Origin: Desmodus rotundus
Lineage: Eukaryota > Chordata > Mammalia > Chiroptera > Phyllostomidae
Reading direction: 5' to 3'
Assembly: GCF_022682495.2 (NCBI RefSeq)
Contig: NC_071391.1
Location: 82,177,161-82,241,160 of the forward strand
Length of the DNA stretch: 64,000 bases
Part shown: one piece after another, positions 22,338-33,985 of the stretch
How positions within the stretch are numbered: position 1 is the stretch's first letter
How the letters are laid out: each line of letters opens with the position of its first letter
Notes under the pieces: generated by a model
What the model was told of the DNA's origin: nothing
Database searches by the model: none
Seen by the model: the letters and a program-made list of their open reading frames with translations, nothing else
Position numbers and translations under genes: made by a program

Positions 22338-23891
22338 GTAAAGTGATCAGATATTTGACTAAAAATATTTTAGGATTCTGTTGTACTCTGTAACTTGAAA
22401 TTTTATGCTTATGATACCTGTCATCCTGGTATTTCAGCACGGCCATCCCCAGCACCTAGGCATACTGTTCAGTTGACCTTAAAGAGTATGTCAGACTTTT
22501 TTTGTTTCTGCTTTTGTACGATGTATAAATTTCTGCCTTTGGCCCATCTGGCAAAAAATTCAGCAGGAAGTGTTTACATAGGACTGAGAAAAGACAAAGA
22601 TGGAAGCTTGACAAATACAAAGTAGCAAATTTCCTCTAAGATGAAACATAAAGTTTCATATAGATAATAAATTAGATTATACAGAACATTAAGTATGCAG
22701 CTAAAGAAGAAGGCTGAGGGCTGAGCAGAAAACAAGAATGGTAGGCCTCAGGTTTAGGAGAGCCAGTTGGATTTAGCTTGTGAACTGGAGAAGCTGAGAA
22801 GGCAGAAACAGGTAGATTCCTAATATGGAAGCATTATGGGCCATAAAACTGAGAAGGTCTTGAACCTGAAAAATTTCTCATCACCTTTATGTATTTCTTT
22901 AATGGTTAGCATACTCACAAAATATACATATTTTAATACCTCCACCATAGTTAAAAATAAAAACCATAACAAGAAAGAATATTAAATGTTCCCTTGTGAA
23001 TATTAAGTGCTCCAAACTGCGCTGCCTTTTCCTTCCTTGTAGCTGTAAGTGAAACAAGATTGGCTTTCCACTTTGCTCATCATACACCCAGTGATGTTTT
23101 TCTGTACTTGTCCATGAAGTACACACAGAATGGCAGCTGTGAGCACAGGCCCTCTGGCCTGGGATTTTTGCTGAGAGCGCTCTGCCTCCGAGCTACACTG
23201 CACGGCACACAAGCAGCCTGTCAGGTGGAAGTAGAAGCCAAAGAAGCAATTGTTTCTCTGTTTCATTAGTACCCTGGGAAATCTGGCCAATGAGAGATGT
23301 GAAAAATTGGGAGGCAACTTTATTTTCAAGGTTTCAAGAGGGCAGGACTGCAAAAACAAGAGGAAAAAATTGCCTAAGAACAGAGACACAGTGTCTCTCA
23401 ATCTAGCCTCCAAGTGTCATTCCCTGGCCCAAAATAATCACAGAAAGTTCCCCAAAGACCTTAATCACTCACTTCAGTTTGCAGTGGTTTGGACTTGTGT
23501 TGAAGCTGTGGAATTAGAGCCTCTGAGCTCAGGTTGCTAACTGACCTTACTACCCCTTAGTTACAACTATGAGATGGGACTATATGACAGCATTGGGGAG
23601 TGTCTGCGTGAGAAGTGATGGCATTTTCTCTGAATGCAGAAAAATAAATGGATCTGATTAATGTCAAAGGGCCGGTCAAGTCATTTAAAGGTATCACGCT
23701 CTGTATAATTAATACTAGAAACTCGAAATGATCTGTCATTCTAAACGCTGGAACAGCTTTCGTTTTGAGACATACTTTGTTATTCCTACTTTTAAGAACA
23801 CGTGATTTCTTCCATCTTTTTTTAGGAAGGTATAGATCGTTGAATTGGTTTTTATGGTTCTTGGCCTGCAGCACTTGTTTTCTCTTTTCAG

Positions 23892-24044
23892 TCTTTGCAG
23901 AACAAGAGCTACAATCACTTCGCTGCCATTTATTACTTGTTGGTGGAACGCCTGAAATCACACAGGAGCAGTTTTCCTGTGGAGCAGAGGCTCGATGCCC
24001 GCCAGCGGCGGCCCAGCACCATCGCTGAACAAACCGTTGCTAAG
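23892..24044 (+). CDS. SIK2: SIK2 exon (8th): end of UBA and first PKA sites
   Basis: Fifty-one whole codons, human residues 317-367. It begins [20 protein letters not shown], the last UBA helix, then the basic linker. Two known PKA and 14-3-3 binding serines are present: S343 in HRSSFPVE and S358 in RRPSTIAEQ. Phosphorylation there sequesters SIK2 and relieves its repression of CRTC/CREB signalling (established for the family). The acceptor is cttttcag at 23884-23891 and the donor gtaaca at 24045. Human SIK2, as remembered, has Phe where the second Tyr of IYY stands here. Confidence 0.97.
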
Positions 24045-24214
24045 GTAACACCCCATTAGCCAATAGTCTTATCTGTGCATGTGCCTATTCACATGTGGTT
24101 GACACATTTTTCATCTTGTAGTACAAAGGGTTAGGATTTCATCCTCTGTGCTCTGTTTTTCCCTAAAGTTTCTACCTGTCATTCACGAGATTTTTCAAAT
24201 GTTTTAGCGCCTTC

Positions 24215-24650
24215 CTATTTTTTTGCAATTATAGTTGACATACAATATTATATTAGTTTCAGATGTACAGCCCATGATTAGACATTGTATAACTTACAGA
24301 GGGTCACCCCAATAAATCTACTGCTGACCTGACACCATACATAGTTATTACAGTATTAGCGACTGTATTCCCTATACTGTACTTCACGTCCCCATGACCG
24401 TCCGTAATCACCAATTAGTACTTCTAAATCCCCTCACCTTTTTACCCTACCCCTTACCATGTAGAAATGATCAAAACGTTCTCTGTATCTGTGAGCCTGT
24501 TTCTGTTCTGCTTGTTCATTTATTTTGTTTTTTAGATTCCACATATAAGTGATGCATTATGGCATTTGTCTGTCTCTGATTTATTTCACTCAGCACAATA
24601 CTGTCTCGGTTCATCCATGTTACAGATGGCAAGATTTTGTTGTTGTTTTA
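24215..24650 (-). mobile_element. L1 3' UTR fragment, reversed (first of two in a row)
   Basis: AATTATAGTTGACATACAAT, TATTAGTTTCAGATGTACAG and ATTTATTTCACTCAGCACAA are reversed L1 3' end sequence. The same series restarts at about 24650, so this is a separate truncated copy lying against the next L1. Confidence 0.75.
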
Positions 24651-24741
24651 ATTTTTGAATTACAGTTTATATTCAGTATTACTTTGTATTAGTTTCAGGT
24701 GTACAGCATAGTGGTTAGACAATCATATACTTTACAAAGTG

Positions 24742-24754
24742 CCCCCCCCCCCCC
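24742..24754. repeat. C13 homopolymer
   Basis: A run of 13 C at the L1 3' UTR position where related copies have other sequence. Likely length-variable and error-prone in assembly. Confidence 0.8.
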
Positions 24755-26325
24755 GATATTTCCAGTACCTGTCTGGCACCATACACAGTTGTTACATATT
24801 ATTTACTATATTTCCTATGCTGTACTTTATATCCCTATAACTGTATTTTAACTACGAATTTGTACTTCTTAATCCCTTCATCTTTTTCACCCAATCCCCC
24901 TCCCCTCTGGCAACCATTAGTCTGCTCTCAGTGTCTATGAATCTGTTTCAGTTTTGTTTGTTCATTCATTTTGTTCTTAGATTCCACCTGTAACTGAAAT
25001 CATTTGGTATTTGTCTTTCTCTGACTGATTTATTTTACTTATTAGCATAATGCCCTCTAGGTCCATCCATACAATCACAAATGGTAAGATTTCATTCTTT
25101 TTTATGACCATGTAATACTCCATTGTATATAAGTACCACCACTTTTTTATCCACTCATCTATGGGCACTTACTTCAGTTTTCTTTCACACTTTGACTATT
25201 GTAAATAATGCTGAAATGAACATATGAGTTCATACATTCTTTTGAATTAGTGTTTTGGGTTTCTTCAGATATATACCCAGAAGTAGAATTGCTGGGTCAT
25301 ACAGTAGATCCATTTTTAATTTTTTTGAAGAACCTCCATACTGTTTTCCACCAATCTGCATTTCCTGCCAACAGTGCACAAGGCTTCCTTTTTCTCCACA
25401 CCCTTGCCAGCACTTGTTTATTGATGACAGGTGTGAGCTGATATCTCATTGTGGTTTAATTTGCATTTCTCTAATGATAAGTAATGTTGAGCATCTTTTC
25501 ATATGTCTGTTGACCATCTGTCTGTCTGTCCTCTTTGGAGCAATGTCTGTTCAGGACCTTTGCCCATTTTTTAATTGGATTATTTGGGGGTGTTTTTGGT
25601 GTCAAGTTGTGTGAGTTCTTTATAAATTTTGCATATTAACCCCTCATCAGATGTATGATTGGCAAATATCATCTATTCAGTGGGTTATCTTTTCATTTTG
25701 TTGATGGTTTCCTTTACTGGAAAATAACTTTTTATTTTGATGTAGTCCCATTTGTTTATTTTTTGTGTGTGTTTCCTTTGCCCAAGGAGATATATCAGGA
25801 AAAAATTTTGCGAAGAGTGATGCCTGATTAAAGAGTTTTATGGTTTTCAGTCTTTAATTCATTTTGAGTTTATGCTTACATATGGTGTAAGAAGGTGGTC
25901 TTTTCATTTTTTTGCATGTGTCTGTCCAATTTTCCGAACACCAATTGCTGAAAAGAGTATCTTTGCCTCCTTGTATGTTCTTGCCTCCTTTGTCATGTAT
26001 GAATTGGCCATATAGGTGTGGGTTTATTTCTGGGTGCTGTATTCTGTTCCAATGATTTATACATTTGTTTTTATGCTGCCACCATGCTCTTTGATTATTA
26101 TCGCCTTTTAGAATAGTTTGATGTGAGGTAGCATGAGAACTCCAATTTTGTTCTTCTTTCTCAAGATTGCTGTGGCTATTTAAGGTGTTTTATGGTTGCG
26201 TATAAATTGTTGGATTATTTGCAGTATATCACATTAATTGACTTGCAGATACTGTACCAGCCTCACATCCCAGAAATAAATCCCACTGGATTATAGTGTA
26301 TGATCTTTTTAATGTATTCTTGAAT

Positions 26326-26523
26326 TCAGTTTGCTAATATTTTGTTGAGGATTTTTACATCTATGTTCATCAGGGATATTAGCCTATAATTTTCTTTTTC
26401 TGAAGTGTCTTTGTCTGGTTTAGGAACTAGGATAATGCTGGCCGTGTAAAAAGTTCTTAGGCGTCTTTCCTCCTCTTCAGTTTTTTGGAAGAGTAGGTGT
26501 CCTTCCGTTAGTGTTTGGTACAA
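26326..26523 (-). pseudogene. L1 ORF2 reverse-transcriptase fragment
   Basis: Sixty-five codons with [20 protein letters not shown] and [17 protein letters not shown], the conserved N-terminal RT block of L1 ORF2p. The frame is closed on both sides and the YADD active-site region is not in it. It is a relic in the reversed L1 of SIK2 intron 8. Confidence 0.85.
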
Positions 26524-27953
26524 TTCACCTGTGAAGCCAGCTGGTCCTGGACTTTTATTTGCTTGGAGGTTTTGATTACTGCTTCAATTTCATTAGTTGT
26601 AAGCGGTCTGTGCAGGTGTTCTGATTCTTCCTGATTCAGTTTGGGAAGACTGTATGTTTCTAAGAATTTATCCATTTCACCCAGGTTGTCCAGTTTGTTG
26701 GCATATAGTTGTGTATAATGATTTTCTTACAATCCTTTGTGTTTCTGTGATATCAGTTGTTATTTCTCATCTTTCATTTCTAATTTTATTTGGGTTCTCT
26801 TTTTTTTTTTTCTTGATGAGTCTGGTTAAAGGTTTGTCAGTCTTGTTTATCCAAAAAACAAGCCCTTGGTTTCATTGATCTTTTGTATCTTGATCTTGTT
26901 TTTTTCATTGTTCATTGATCTTGTTTTTTTCATTCTCTGTGTCATGTATTTGTACTCCAATCTTTACTGTTTCCTTCTTTCTACTCAGCTTGGGCTTTGT
27001 TATTCTTTAAGTTCCATTAAGTGTGAAGTTAGAATGTTTATTTGAAATTTTTCTTGTTTCTTGAACTAGGCCTAAATTTGCTATGAATTTTTAAATTGCT
27101 CCGAATTTTCCTGTTAGGACTGCTTTTGCTGTGTCCCATAGATTTTAGGTTGCTGTGTTTCCATTTCTGTTTGCCTCAAAGTATCTTGATTTCGTCCTTG
27201 ATTTCACTGTTAACAAATTCATTGTTTAGTAACATGTTATTTTGCCTCCATGTGTTTGTGTATGTTTCATGGTGTTTTTTTATTGTTGTTTTGTTTATTT
27301 GTTTTTCTGTTTGTTTTTTGGTGAATAATTTCTAGTTTCATACCATTGTGGTTGGAGAAGATGTTTGTTTTGATATCAGTCTTCTTAAATTTATTGGGAG
27401 TTGTTTTGTGTCCTAACATGTGGTCTGTCCTAGAAAATGTCTCATGTGCACTTGAAAAAAAACATATTCTGCTGCTTCAGAGTGAAATGCTCTGAGAATA
27501 TCAAATCTGTCTGGTCTAACGGGTCATTTAAGGCCGCTGTCTCCTTGTTGATTTTCTGTCTGGAAGATCTATCCATTGATGTCGGTTGGGTTGTTAATTT
27601 CTCCTATCACTGTATTGACTGTATCTCTGTTGATTTTTCTCTTTATGCCCATCAAGATATGCTTTATATAGTTAGGTGCTCCTGTATTTGGTGCATTAAT
27701 GTTTACAAGGGCTATATCCTCTTGTTGGATTGATCCTTTTATCATTATGTAATGTCCTTCTTTGTCTTTTTTGACAGGTGTCCTTCATTTTAAAGTCTAT
27801 TTTTTCTGACATAAGTATTGCTACCCCAGCTTGTTTTTTTGTTTTTATTTGCATGAAGTATCTTTTTCATCCATTTACTTTCAGTCTATGTGTCTTTCAC
27901 ACTTGTAGACAGCATTTATATGGCTCTTTTTTTCTTATCCATTCAGCTACCCT

Positions 27954-28166
27954 ATTTTTTTTAAGATTTTATTTATTTATTTTTAGAGAGAGGGTAAAGG
28001 AGGGAGAAAAAAGGGAGAGAAACATCAATGTGTGGTTGCCTCTCATACACCCCCAGCTGGGGACCTGGCCCCACAACCCAGGCATGTGTCCTGACTGGGA
28101 ATCGAACCTGCAACCCTTTGGTTCATAGGCCGGCACTCAGTCCACTGATCCACAGCAGCCAAGGCC
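27954..28166 (-). mobile_element. VES-type SINE inserted in antisense L1
   Basis: Reverse-complement VES from a T-rich tail through AGAGAAACATCAATGTGTGG and GGCATGTGTCCTGACTGGG to the head (CCACAGCAGCCAAGGC). A short repeat GCTACCCT flanks it at 27946-27953 and 28167-28174, and the L1 reads on across it. Confidence 0.88.
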
Positions 28167-28202
28167 GCTACCCTGTGTTTTTGAATGGAGCATTTAAGCC
28201 AT

Positions 28203-28285
28203 GGAAGGGGGCAAAGTGAGGAAAATTGGGACAGTTGCAATAGCATAATCAATAAAATATATTTAAAAATAAAAATAAAAACTGG
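28203..28285 (+). mobile_element. HAL1-like 3' end fragment, sense
   Basis: A short piece matching the 3' terminus of the HAL1-like family: GGGACAGTTGCAATAGC followed by ATAATCAATAAAATATATT and an A-rich tail. It sits in the opposite orientation inside an antisense L1, so it is probably a strongly truncated later insertion. No duplication was found. Confidence 0.65.
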
Positions 28286-28766
28286 AAGTGACAGAAAAAA
28301 ACTGAGTGATTATTGAAAGTTATGTATTTATTGCCATTTTATTCTTTATAATTATGTCCCCCCTTTTTTTCCTGTCTTTTTCCTAAGAAAGTCACTTTAA
28401 CATTTCTTTTAATATTGGTTTGGTGGTAATAAACTCCTTTAACTTTTTCTTATCTGGGACATTCTTTATTTCCCCTTCAGTTCTAAATGATAGCCTTGCT
28501 GGGTACAGTAAGTCTTGATTATAGGTCCTTGCTTTTCCTCTCTTTGAATATTTCGTGTCAGTCCCTTCTGGCCTGAAATATTTCTTTTCTGTTGAGAAAT
28601 CAGCTGACAGTCTTATGGGAGCTCCCTTGTAGGTAACTGTCTTTCTCTTACTGCTTTTAAGATTCTCTCTTTGTCTTTAACCTTTCCCATTTTAATTATG
28701 ATGTGTTTTGATGTGGGCTTCTTTGGGTTTGGTTTATCTTGTTTGGGACTCTGCTCCCTGGACTTG

Positions 28767-28781
28767 TGTGTGTGTGTGTGT
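28767..28781. repeat. (TG)n microsatellite
   Basis: GTGTGTGTGTGTGT run at the edge between the reversed L1 ORF1 text and the following unassigned block. Confidence 0.85.
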
Positions 28782-29499
28782 TTAATATAATATTGTTTAT
28801 TTAAGTTCAAAAACATTTCAGTATTCTAAACATACAAAAAACAACAAAACATTTCAAATTGTGTTTAGTAGAGAAGGTTCTTGAACTTGCATTGATACAG
28901 CAACTCTTCACTTCGCTGACAATGAAATGTTCTGCAGTTAAAAACAGTTTAAAAGTACTGCACTTAAGATCAAAGCACTCTTCGCATGCCAGCTGACCCC
29001 CCTTTTCCACTGACTTGAAAGAAATACTTGAAAGGAAAAAAAAGTTATTTAGTCTCAACAGTGACCCAAGATATAAGCCTGCTGAATGATGGTATAAGAA
29101 AAGCTATTTCTTTATTATACTCAGAATAGTATGCAATGTATTTTTTTCTGTTTTTACCATCCATATAATAATCCAATACTTAGCTATTGCTATTTCATTC
29201 TTTATCTCATGCATTATACCCAATGATACTGGAATACCAAATATCAAGTATATTCTAAACATACTCAAAATATATTCAACTACAAGTGTATTTCTAACAT
29301 ATCTCCCCCTTGTGGAAAACCATCAACCTGAAATTTTAACTGGCAACCATTAGCTAGTGTCTGAAAACAAAAGTGTGTAGATCGCAAAGATTCACTTTGC
29401 AGTCTAATTCCTACGTTAAATTTTTGTGATCATTTTAAGACTTTAGAAAGGAAAAGGGTGAATTAACATTACTGAGTGAAGGATTTTACATGTTACCTT

Positions 29500-29640
29500 T
29501 TACACTTAACTGCACTGTGGAATAGGTACTGTGCCTTTTTTTACTGGTGAAGAAGAGATTCAGAGGGGTTAAGTAACCTAATGAAGTTTGCACTGTTACT
29601 AAGTGATGGAGCCAGGAATTAAACCCAGGTCTTGGGAGAG
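29500..29640 (-). mobile_element. MIR SINE relic, reversed
   Basis: AGAGGGGTTAAGTAACCTAA, AGTGATGGAGCCAGGAATTA and AACCCAGGTCTTGG are reversed MIR blocks. Confidence 0.75.
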
Positions 29641-30249
29641 GAGAAGCTATCATCATACTATTTGTTCCTTTTCCATTTGTTTGAATTTAAAATTTGCCAC
29701 CTTATACACATTGAAGTGATTATGGCAGAAAAAATATAGGCCATTCCTCTGCCTCTTAGAAACTAGTATGATGGTTGTACCCTCAGATGTTTTACTATGT
29801 CTGTTATGTTCAAAATGCATCTCATAAATTATTCTGGTTTTGAAGAGATGGGGAGGAAAGGATTATCCAACAGATTCATCTTTAAAATCGATCTTTGCCC
29901 ACTGTCAGAAAGGAAGATTCTTTTTAAAATGATTTTTTTTTAAAGAAGAGTTTGTAGTGCTTGTTAACTTAGCATTCTTAACAATAGAGATATGAAGAAT
30001 GGCCTTAACACCATCAGGAACTTCCTATAGTAAGTCGACTTCAGGAACATAAACTGCTCAACAATAAGCATCTCTCTTTCCGCTGGGCCAGCAAGCTGTG
30101 TTCAGGCTGTGTGTTTCCTTGAAAGAAGGGCATTCTTGTCACCTCCAAGTAACGGCTGTTGCTTTTTTCTTCCTCTTCACGCATACCCCTGCGAAGAAAT
30201 ATATGCCATCTAACCCACCCCCCACACACACACACAATGACAAACAGAT

Positions 30250-30275
30250 TAGGTAGGGAGGTAGGGAGGTAGCAC
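30250..30275. repeat. GGTAGGGA short tandem repeat
   Basis: Three units of GGTAGGGA type near a CA-rich run (30223-30236), in SIK2 intron 8. Confidence 0.75.
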
Positions 30276-30438
30276 TGACTGCAGTGTACCTTGTATTATA
30301 GTTAGTTGTGGGTGTATGTATCTATCCCTGGTTCAATTTTGAGCTCCTAGATGCAAGGACATTTCTTTATATCTTTCCAGGGTAATCTATTTAAGATTAT
30401 AGACAATATAGACTTGTTGAATTGGTGTGGCGGAACAG

Positions 30439-30672
30439 ACCCCTGACTGATGTAGCTCAGTGGATTGAGTGCGGGCCTGCGAACCAAAGGGTTGCCCGGT
30501 TCGGTTCCCAGTCAGGGCACATGCCTGGGTTGCAGGCCAGGTCCCCAGGAGGGGGCATGCAAGAGGCAACCATGCATTGAAATTTTTCTCTCTCTCTTTC
30601 TCTCTCCCTTCCCCTCTGTCTAAAAATAAAATAAAATCTTTTTATAAAAAAGTAAAAAAAGAAAAAAAAAAG
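30439..30672 (+). mobile_element. VES-type SINE
   Basis: Full VES pattern from CCCTGACTGATGTAGCTCAG through GGTTCGGTTCCCAGTCAGGG to an A-rich tail with TCTAAAAATAAAATAAAATC. No clear duplication. Confidence 0.9.
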
Positions 30673-30968
30673 AATATTCTTAGACTCCTTAAAAAGACTA
30701 GCTTTCTTGTCATCTCTGTGAATGTATGTTCCTCATTATGGAACAGGCATGGAATTCTGTACAACCTACCTTAGATTAATTGGTTGCTGAGATTGCTTCA
30801 AATCAATACCTGTACCATGTACATATGTCATCAAATCTTTTCTGGAATTTCCAATAACAGTTTATCCTTTAATTGTACCAGGAAGAATTATTTTAATCCA
30901 AGAAATTTGCATATTAATATAGAAAATATTAATATTCTCAAACACTCTATTCTTAACCATATTTACAG

Positions 30969-31133
30969 GCACAAACTGTGGGTTTCCCAGTAACCACGCA
31001 TTCACCGAACATGCGCCTGATGCGATCTACCCTCGTCCCACAGGCCTCCAATGTGGAAGCCTTTTCATTTCCAGCATCCAGCTGTCAGGCGGAAGCAGCA
31101 TTTATGGAAGAAGAGTGTGTTGACACTCCAAAG
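30969..31133 (+). CDS. SIK2: SIK2 exon (9th): linker after UBA
   Basis: Fifty-five whole codons, human residues 368-422, from [17 protein letters not shown] to EEECVDTPK. No catalytic or folded domain is visible. It is part of the low-complexity regulatory region between UBA and C-tail. Compared with remembered human sequence there are mild replacements around [11 protein letters not shown]. The acceptor is tttacag at 30962-30968 and the donor gtacga at 31134. The exon is isolated, with a 6.9 kb intron before it (filled by an antisense L1) and an 8.8 kb intron after it. Confidence 0.96.
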
Positions 31134-31749
31134 GTACGAATATGTTTGAAAGACTCTGAGCTCATAGCTTGGCTGGAGACTTCAGTTTGGTCCACAGGTG
31201 CTGTACTTGGATTTTATTGAACTTGGTCATTTCCTCAAGTCACTCAGGAGTGTTGTTTTTGTGCACAAGAACCTGAGGGCAGTATTCGGGGCCAAACGTG
31301 ACTCTCATCCCAGTCTTATCCTCACAACTGTTACCTAACTTGTCATGCCTCATGTGCACTTTTCAAAATCTTTCCTCTCTCTCCTTATCCAGGTACTTTT
31401 CTCTTCAAGTTTCTTGATCCCATATAGGTTTTGGATATTTTTACACAAACTGTAATTCTGAAAACAAAACTATACGTATGGTGCTAAATTGGGCTTTGTT
31501 GATGGCCTTTTTTCCACCGCATATGCTGCCCCCACACGAGGACAAGCTGTCTTTTCAGTCAGTTAAATGTCTTTTTTATCCTGTTTGGACCCGCTTACAG
31601 GAGATGAGTTTCTCCTGGTACACTACACAAAGGTGGCTTTTAGGAAGTGGAAGGTGACAGCTTCTCTCATTTAATGGACATTTACTTCTAGTATGTGTTG
31701 TATATACTTAGTCTCATGTGATATACAAAGGCTATAGAAATGGGCAGGT

Positions 31750-31930
31750 CTTGGAGTGTGTTCAAAGTAGACTTTGTTCGGTACTAGCCTGTGTGAACTT
31801 GGGCAAGGTGACTAACCTCTTCGAACCTCTGTTTTCTTTTCTATAATATAAGACTGTTGTGAGGATTAAGTAATATAGTGTATGTGAAGTTCCAGCCAAA
31901 TTTTAGGTACTTAATAAATATTGGGTTCCT
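31750..31930 (+). mobile_element. MIR SINE relic
   Basis: CTGTGTGAACTTGGGCAAGG, TGACTAACCTCTTCGAACCT, TGTTGTGAGGATTAAGTAAT and ACTTAATAAATATTGG follow the MIR order. Confidence 0.8.
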
Positions 31931-32039
31931 ATCTTTTTAAACTGTTTAGGTTATAAAAAGTTGAGTTAGATGTGTATTCTGCCTCCAAGTTTATAGTATA
32001 GCAGAAAAGACATGATGCGTAACTAAAGACAGTGTGCCG

Positions 32040-33985
32040 GGTACTGAATAAATTGATAAACTATAATTGGTCCTTTATTTTTCTTTTCACTCCTCCACCA
32101 GCTGCCTCCCCTTTGGCAACCATCAGCTTGTTCTTTGTATCCGTGAGTTGGTTTTGTTTTGTTTCTGAACTTTTGATTTTTACAGATTCCACATGTGAGC
32201 GAAATCATACCGTATTTGTCTTTGTCTGACTTATTTCACTTAGCGTAATACCCTCTAGGTACATCCATGTTGCCACAAGTGGTAAGGTGTCATTCCTTTT
32301 ATTGCTGAATAATACTCCATTGTCTATATATAGCACATTCTCTTTATTCATTCATCTCTTGATGGACACTTAGGTTACTACTATACCCTGGCTATTGTAA
32401 ATGCTGCAGTGAACATAGGGGTGCATATATATATTTTTTTTAATTAGTGTTTTGGGTTTCTTCAGATACACACCCAGAAGTAGTATTGCTGAGTCATATG
32501 TCAGCTCTATTTGTAATTTTTGGGGGAACCTTCATACTGTTTTCTATAGTGTCTCCACTAGTTTACAATCCCACCAACAGTGCATGAGGGCTCCCTTTTC
32601 TCCACATCCTCACCAGCACTTGTTATTTCTTGATTTGTTAGTGATAGCCATTCTGACAGGTGTAGTATCTCACTATAGTTTCGATTTGCATTTTCCTGAT
32701 GATTAGCGATGTTGGGCATCCATTTGTATATCTTTTGGCCATCTGTATGTCCTCTGTGGAGAAGAGTCTCCTCCGGTACTTTGTCCATTTTTTATTGGAT
32801 TGTCTTTTTTTTTTTTTTTTTTTTTTCCCCCTGTTCAACTGTTTTAGTTCCTTCATGTTTTGGATAGTAACCCCTTATCAGATATATCACTGGCAAATAT
32901 CTTTTCCCATTCAGTAGGTTGTCTTTTCTTTTATTGTTAGTTTCCTTCACTGTGCAGAAACTTTTTAAAATTGATGTAGTCCCATTTCTTTATTTTTTGT
33001 TGTCGTTGTCCTTGCCTGAGGTGACACATCCAAGATATTGCTGAGACCAATGTCAAAGAGTTGACTGCCTGTATTTTCTTCTAGTAGTTTCATGCTTTCA
33101 GATCTTACATTTGAATCTTTAACCCATTTTGATTTTATATTTGTTTATGGTATAAGAAAGTGGTCCAGTTCCATTTTTTTCGTGTGTCCAGCTTTCACAA
33201 CACTATTATTGAAGAGATTGTCTTTATCCCATTGTGTATCCTTTCCTCCTTTTCATAGATTAATTGACCATTAAGTCAGTTTATTTATTTATTGGATTTA
33301 CTTCTGGGCTGTCAATTCTGTTCCATTGATCTATATATGTCTTTGTGCCCATACCATACTGTTTTGATTTTTGTAGATTTGTAATATTTTTAATCAGGGA
33401 GCATGACCCCTTTGTTCTTTCTCAAGGTTTCTTTGGCTGTGCAAGGTCTTTTAGGATTAGCTATTCTAATTCTGAGACCACCATTGGTGTTTGAATAGGG
33501 ATTTTAACCAAGCATTTAATCTGTGTATTGCTTTAGGAAGTAAGGACATTTTAACAGTACTGATTCTTCAATCCATGAGCATGGTATATGCTTCATTTAT
33601 TTGTATCCTCTTCAATTTCTTTTTTTTTTTTTTTCAAAAAAATTTTTATTAACTTTTAGAAAGAGAGGAAGTGGGGAGAGAAAGAGACAGAGACATAGAT
33701 TTGTTGTCCCACTTATGTATGCACTCACTGGTTGATTTTTGTGTGTACCCTGGCTGGGGCTCACACCCACAACCTTGGGTATGGGATGAGGCTCTAACCA
33801 GCTGAGCTACGTGGCCAGGGCAATTTCTTTCTTACAGTTTTCAGAGTACAGGTCTTTCACTTCTTTGGTTTAAATTTACTCCTAGGTATTTTACGCTTTT
33901 TCATTTAATTGTAAATGGATTATTTTCTTAATTTCTCCTTCTAATCCTTCATTATTGGTTTATAGAATAATTGGCCCTTTAAAGA
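32040..33985 (-). mobile_element. Degraded L1 3' half, reversed, split by a SINE
   Basis: Reversed L1 text: CCCCTTTGGCAACCATCAGC, TTAGCGTAATACCCTCTAGG, TTTGGGTTTCTTCAGATACA, CCACCAACAGTGCATGAGGG and GTTCCATTGATCTATATATG. It continues past the SINE at 33623-33820 (TACTCCTAGGTATTTTACGC). No intact ORF2 frame. Confidence 0.85.
33623..33820 (-). mobile_element. VES-related SINE inserted in antisense L1
   Basis: Poly(T), then a diverged reverse-complement VES-like body (AGAAAGAGACAGAGACATAG; CACAACCTTGGGTATGGG; CAGCTGAGCTACGTGGCCAG). The repeat CAATTTCTTT at about 33613 and at 33821 flanks it. It is more diverged than the others, perhaps an older subfamily. Confidence 0.8.

Larger units (their letters stand above)
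24651..28766 (-). mobile_element. Long degraded L1, reversed, with nested insertions
   Basis: An antisense L1 whose 3' end is at the left. Relics include the ORF2 C-terminus (MEYYMVIKKNEILPF, about 24980-25170), the reverse transcriptase block ([20 protein letters not shown], 26326-26523), endonuclease-region text near 27780-27960 and ORF1 text (PTSKHIIIKMGKVKDKERIL, about 28613-28766). It is interrupted by a VES SINE (27954-28166) and a HAL1-like 3' fragment (about 28203-28285). All frames carry stops, so it is inactive. Part of the endonuclease region is missing. Confidence 0.85.
24045..30968 (+). other. SIK2: SIK2 intron 8 (6.9 kb), L1-filled
   Basis: GT-AG intron dominated by antisense L1 sequence from about 24.2 to 28.8 kb with nested insertions, then a stretch resembling a reversed mRNA 3' end (28795-29060), a MIR and a VES SINE. 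Bases 29650-30430 show only short simple repeats. Confidence 0.85.

Noticed and set aside
28790..29060. A recognised processed pseudogene
   Set aside because: Only a possible 3' UTR-like end is seen; no coding portion or parent gene could be identified, so it is not annotated as a pseudogene.
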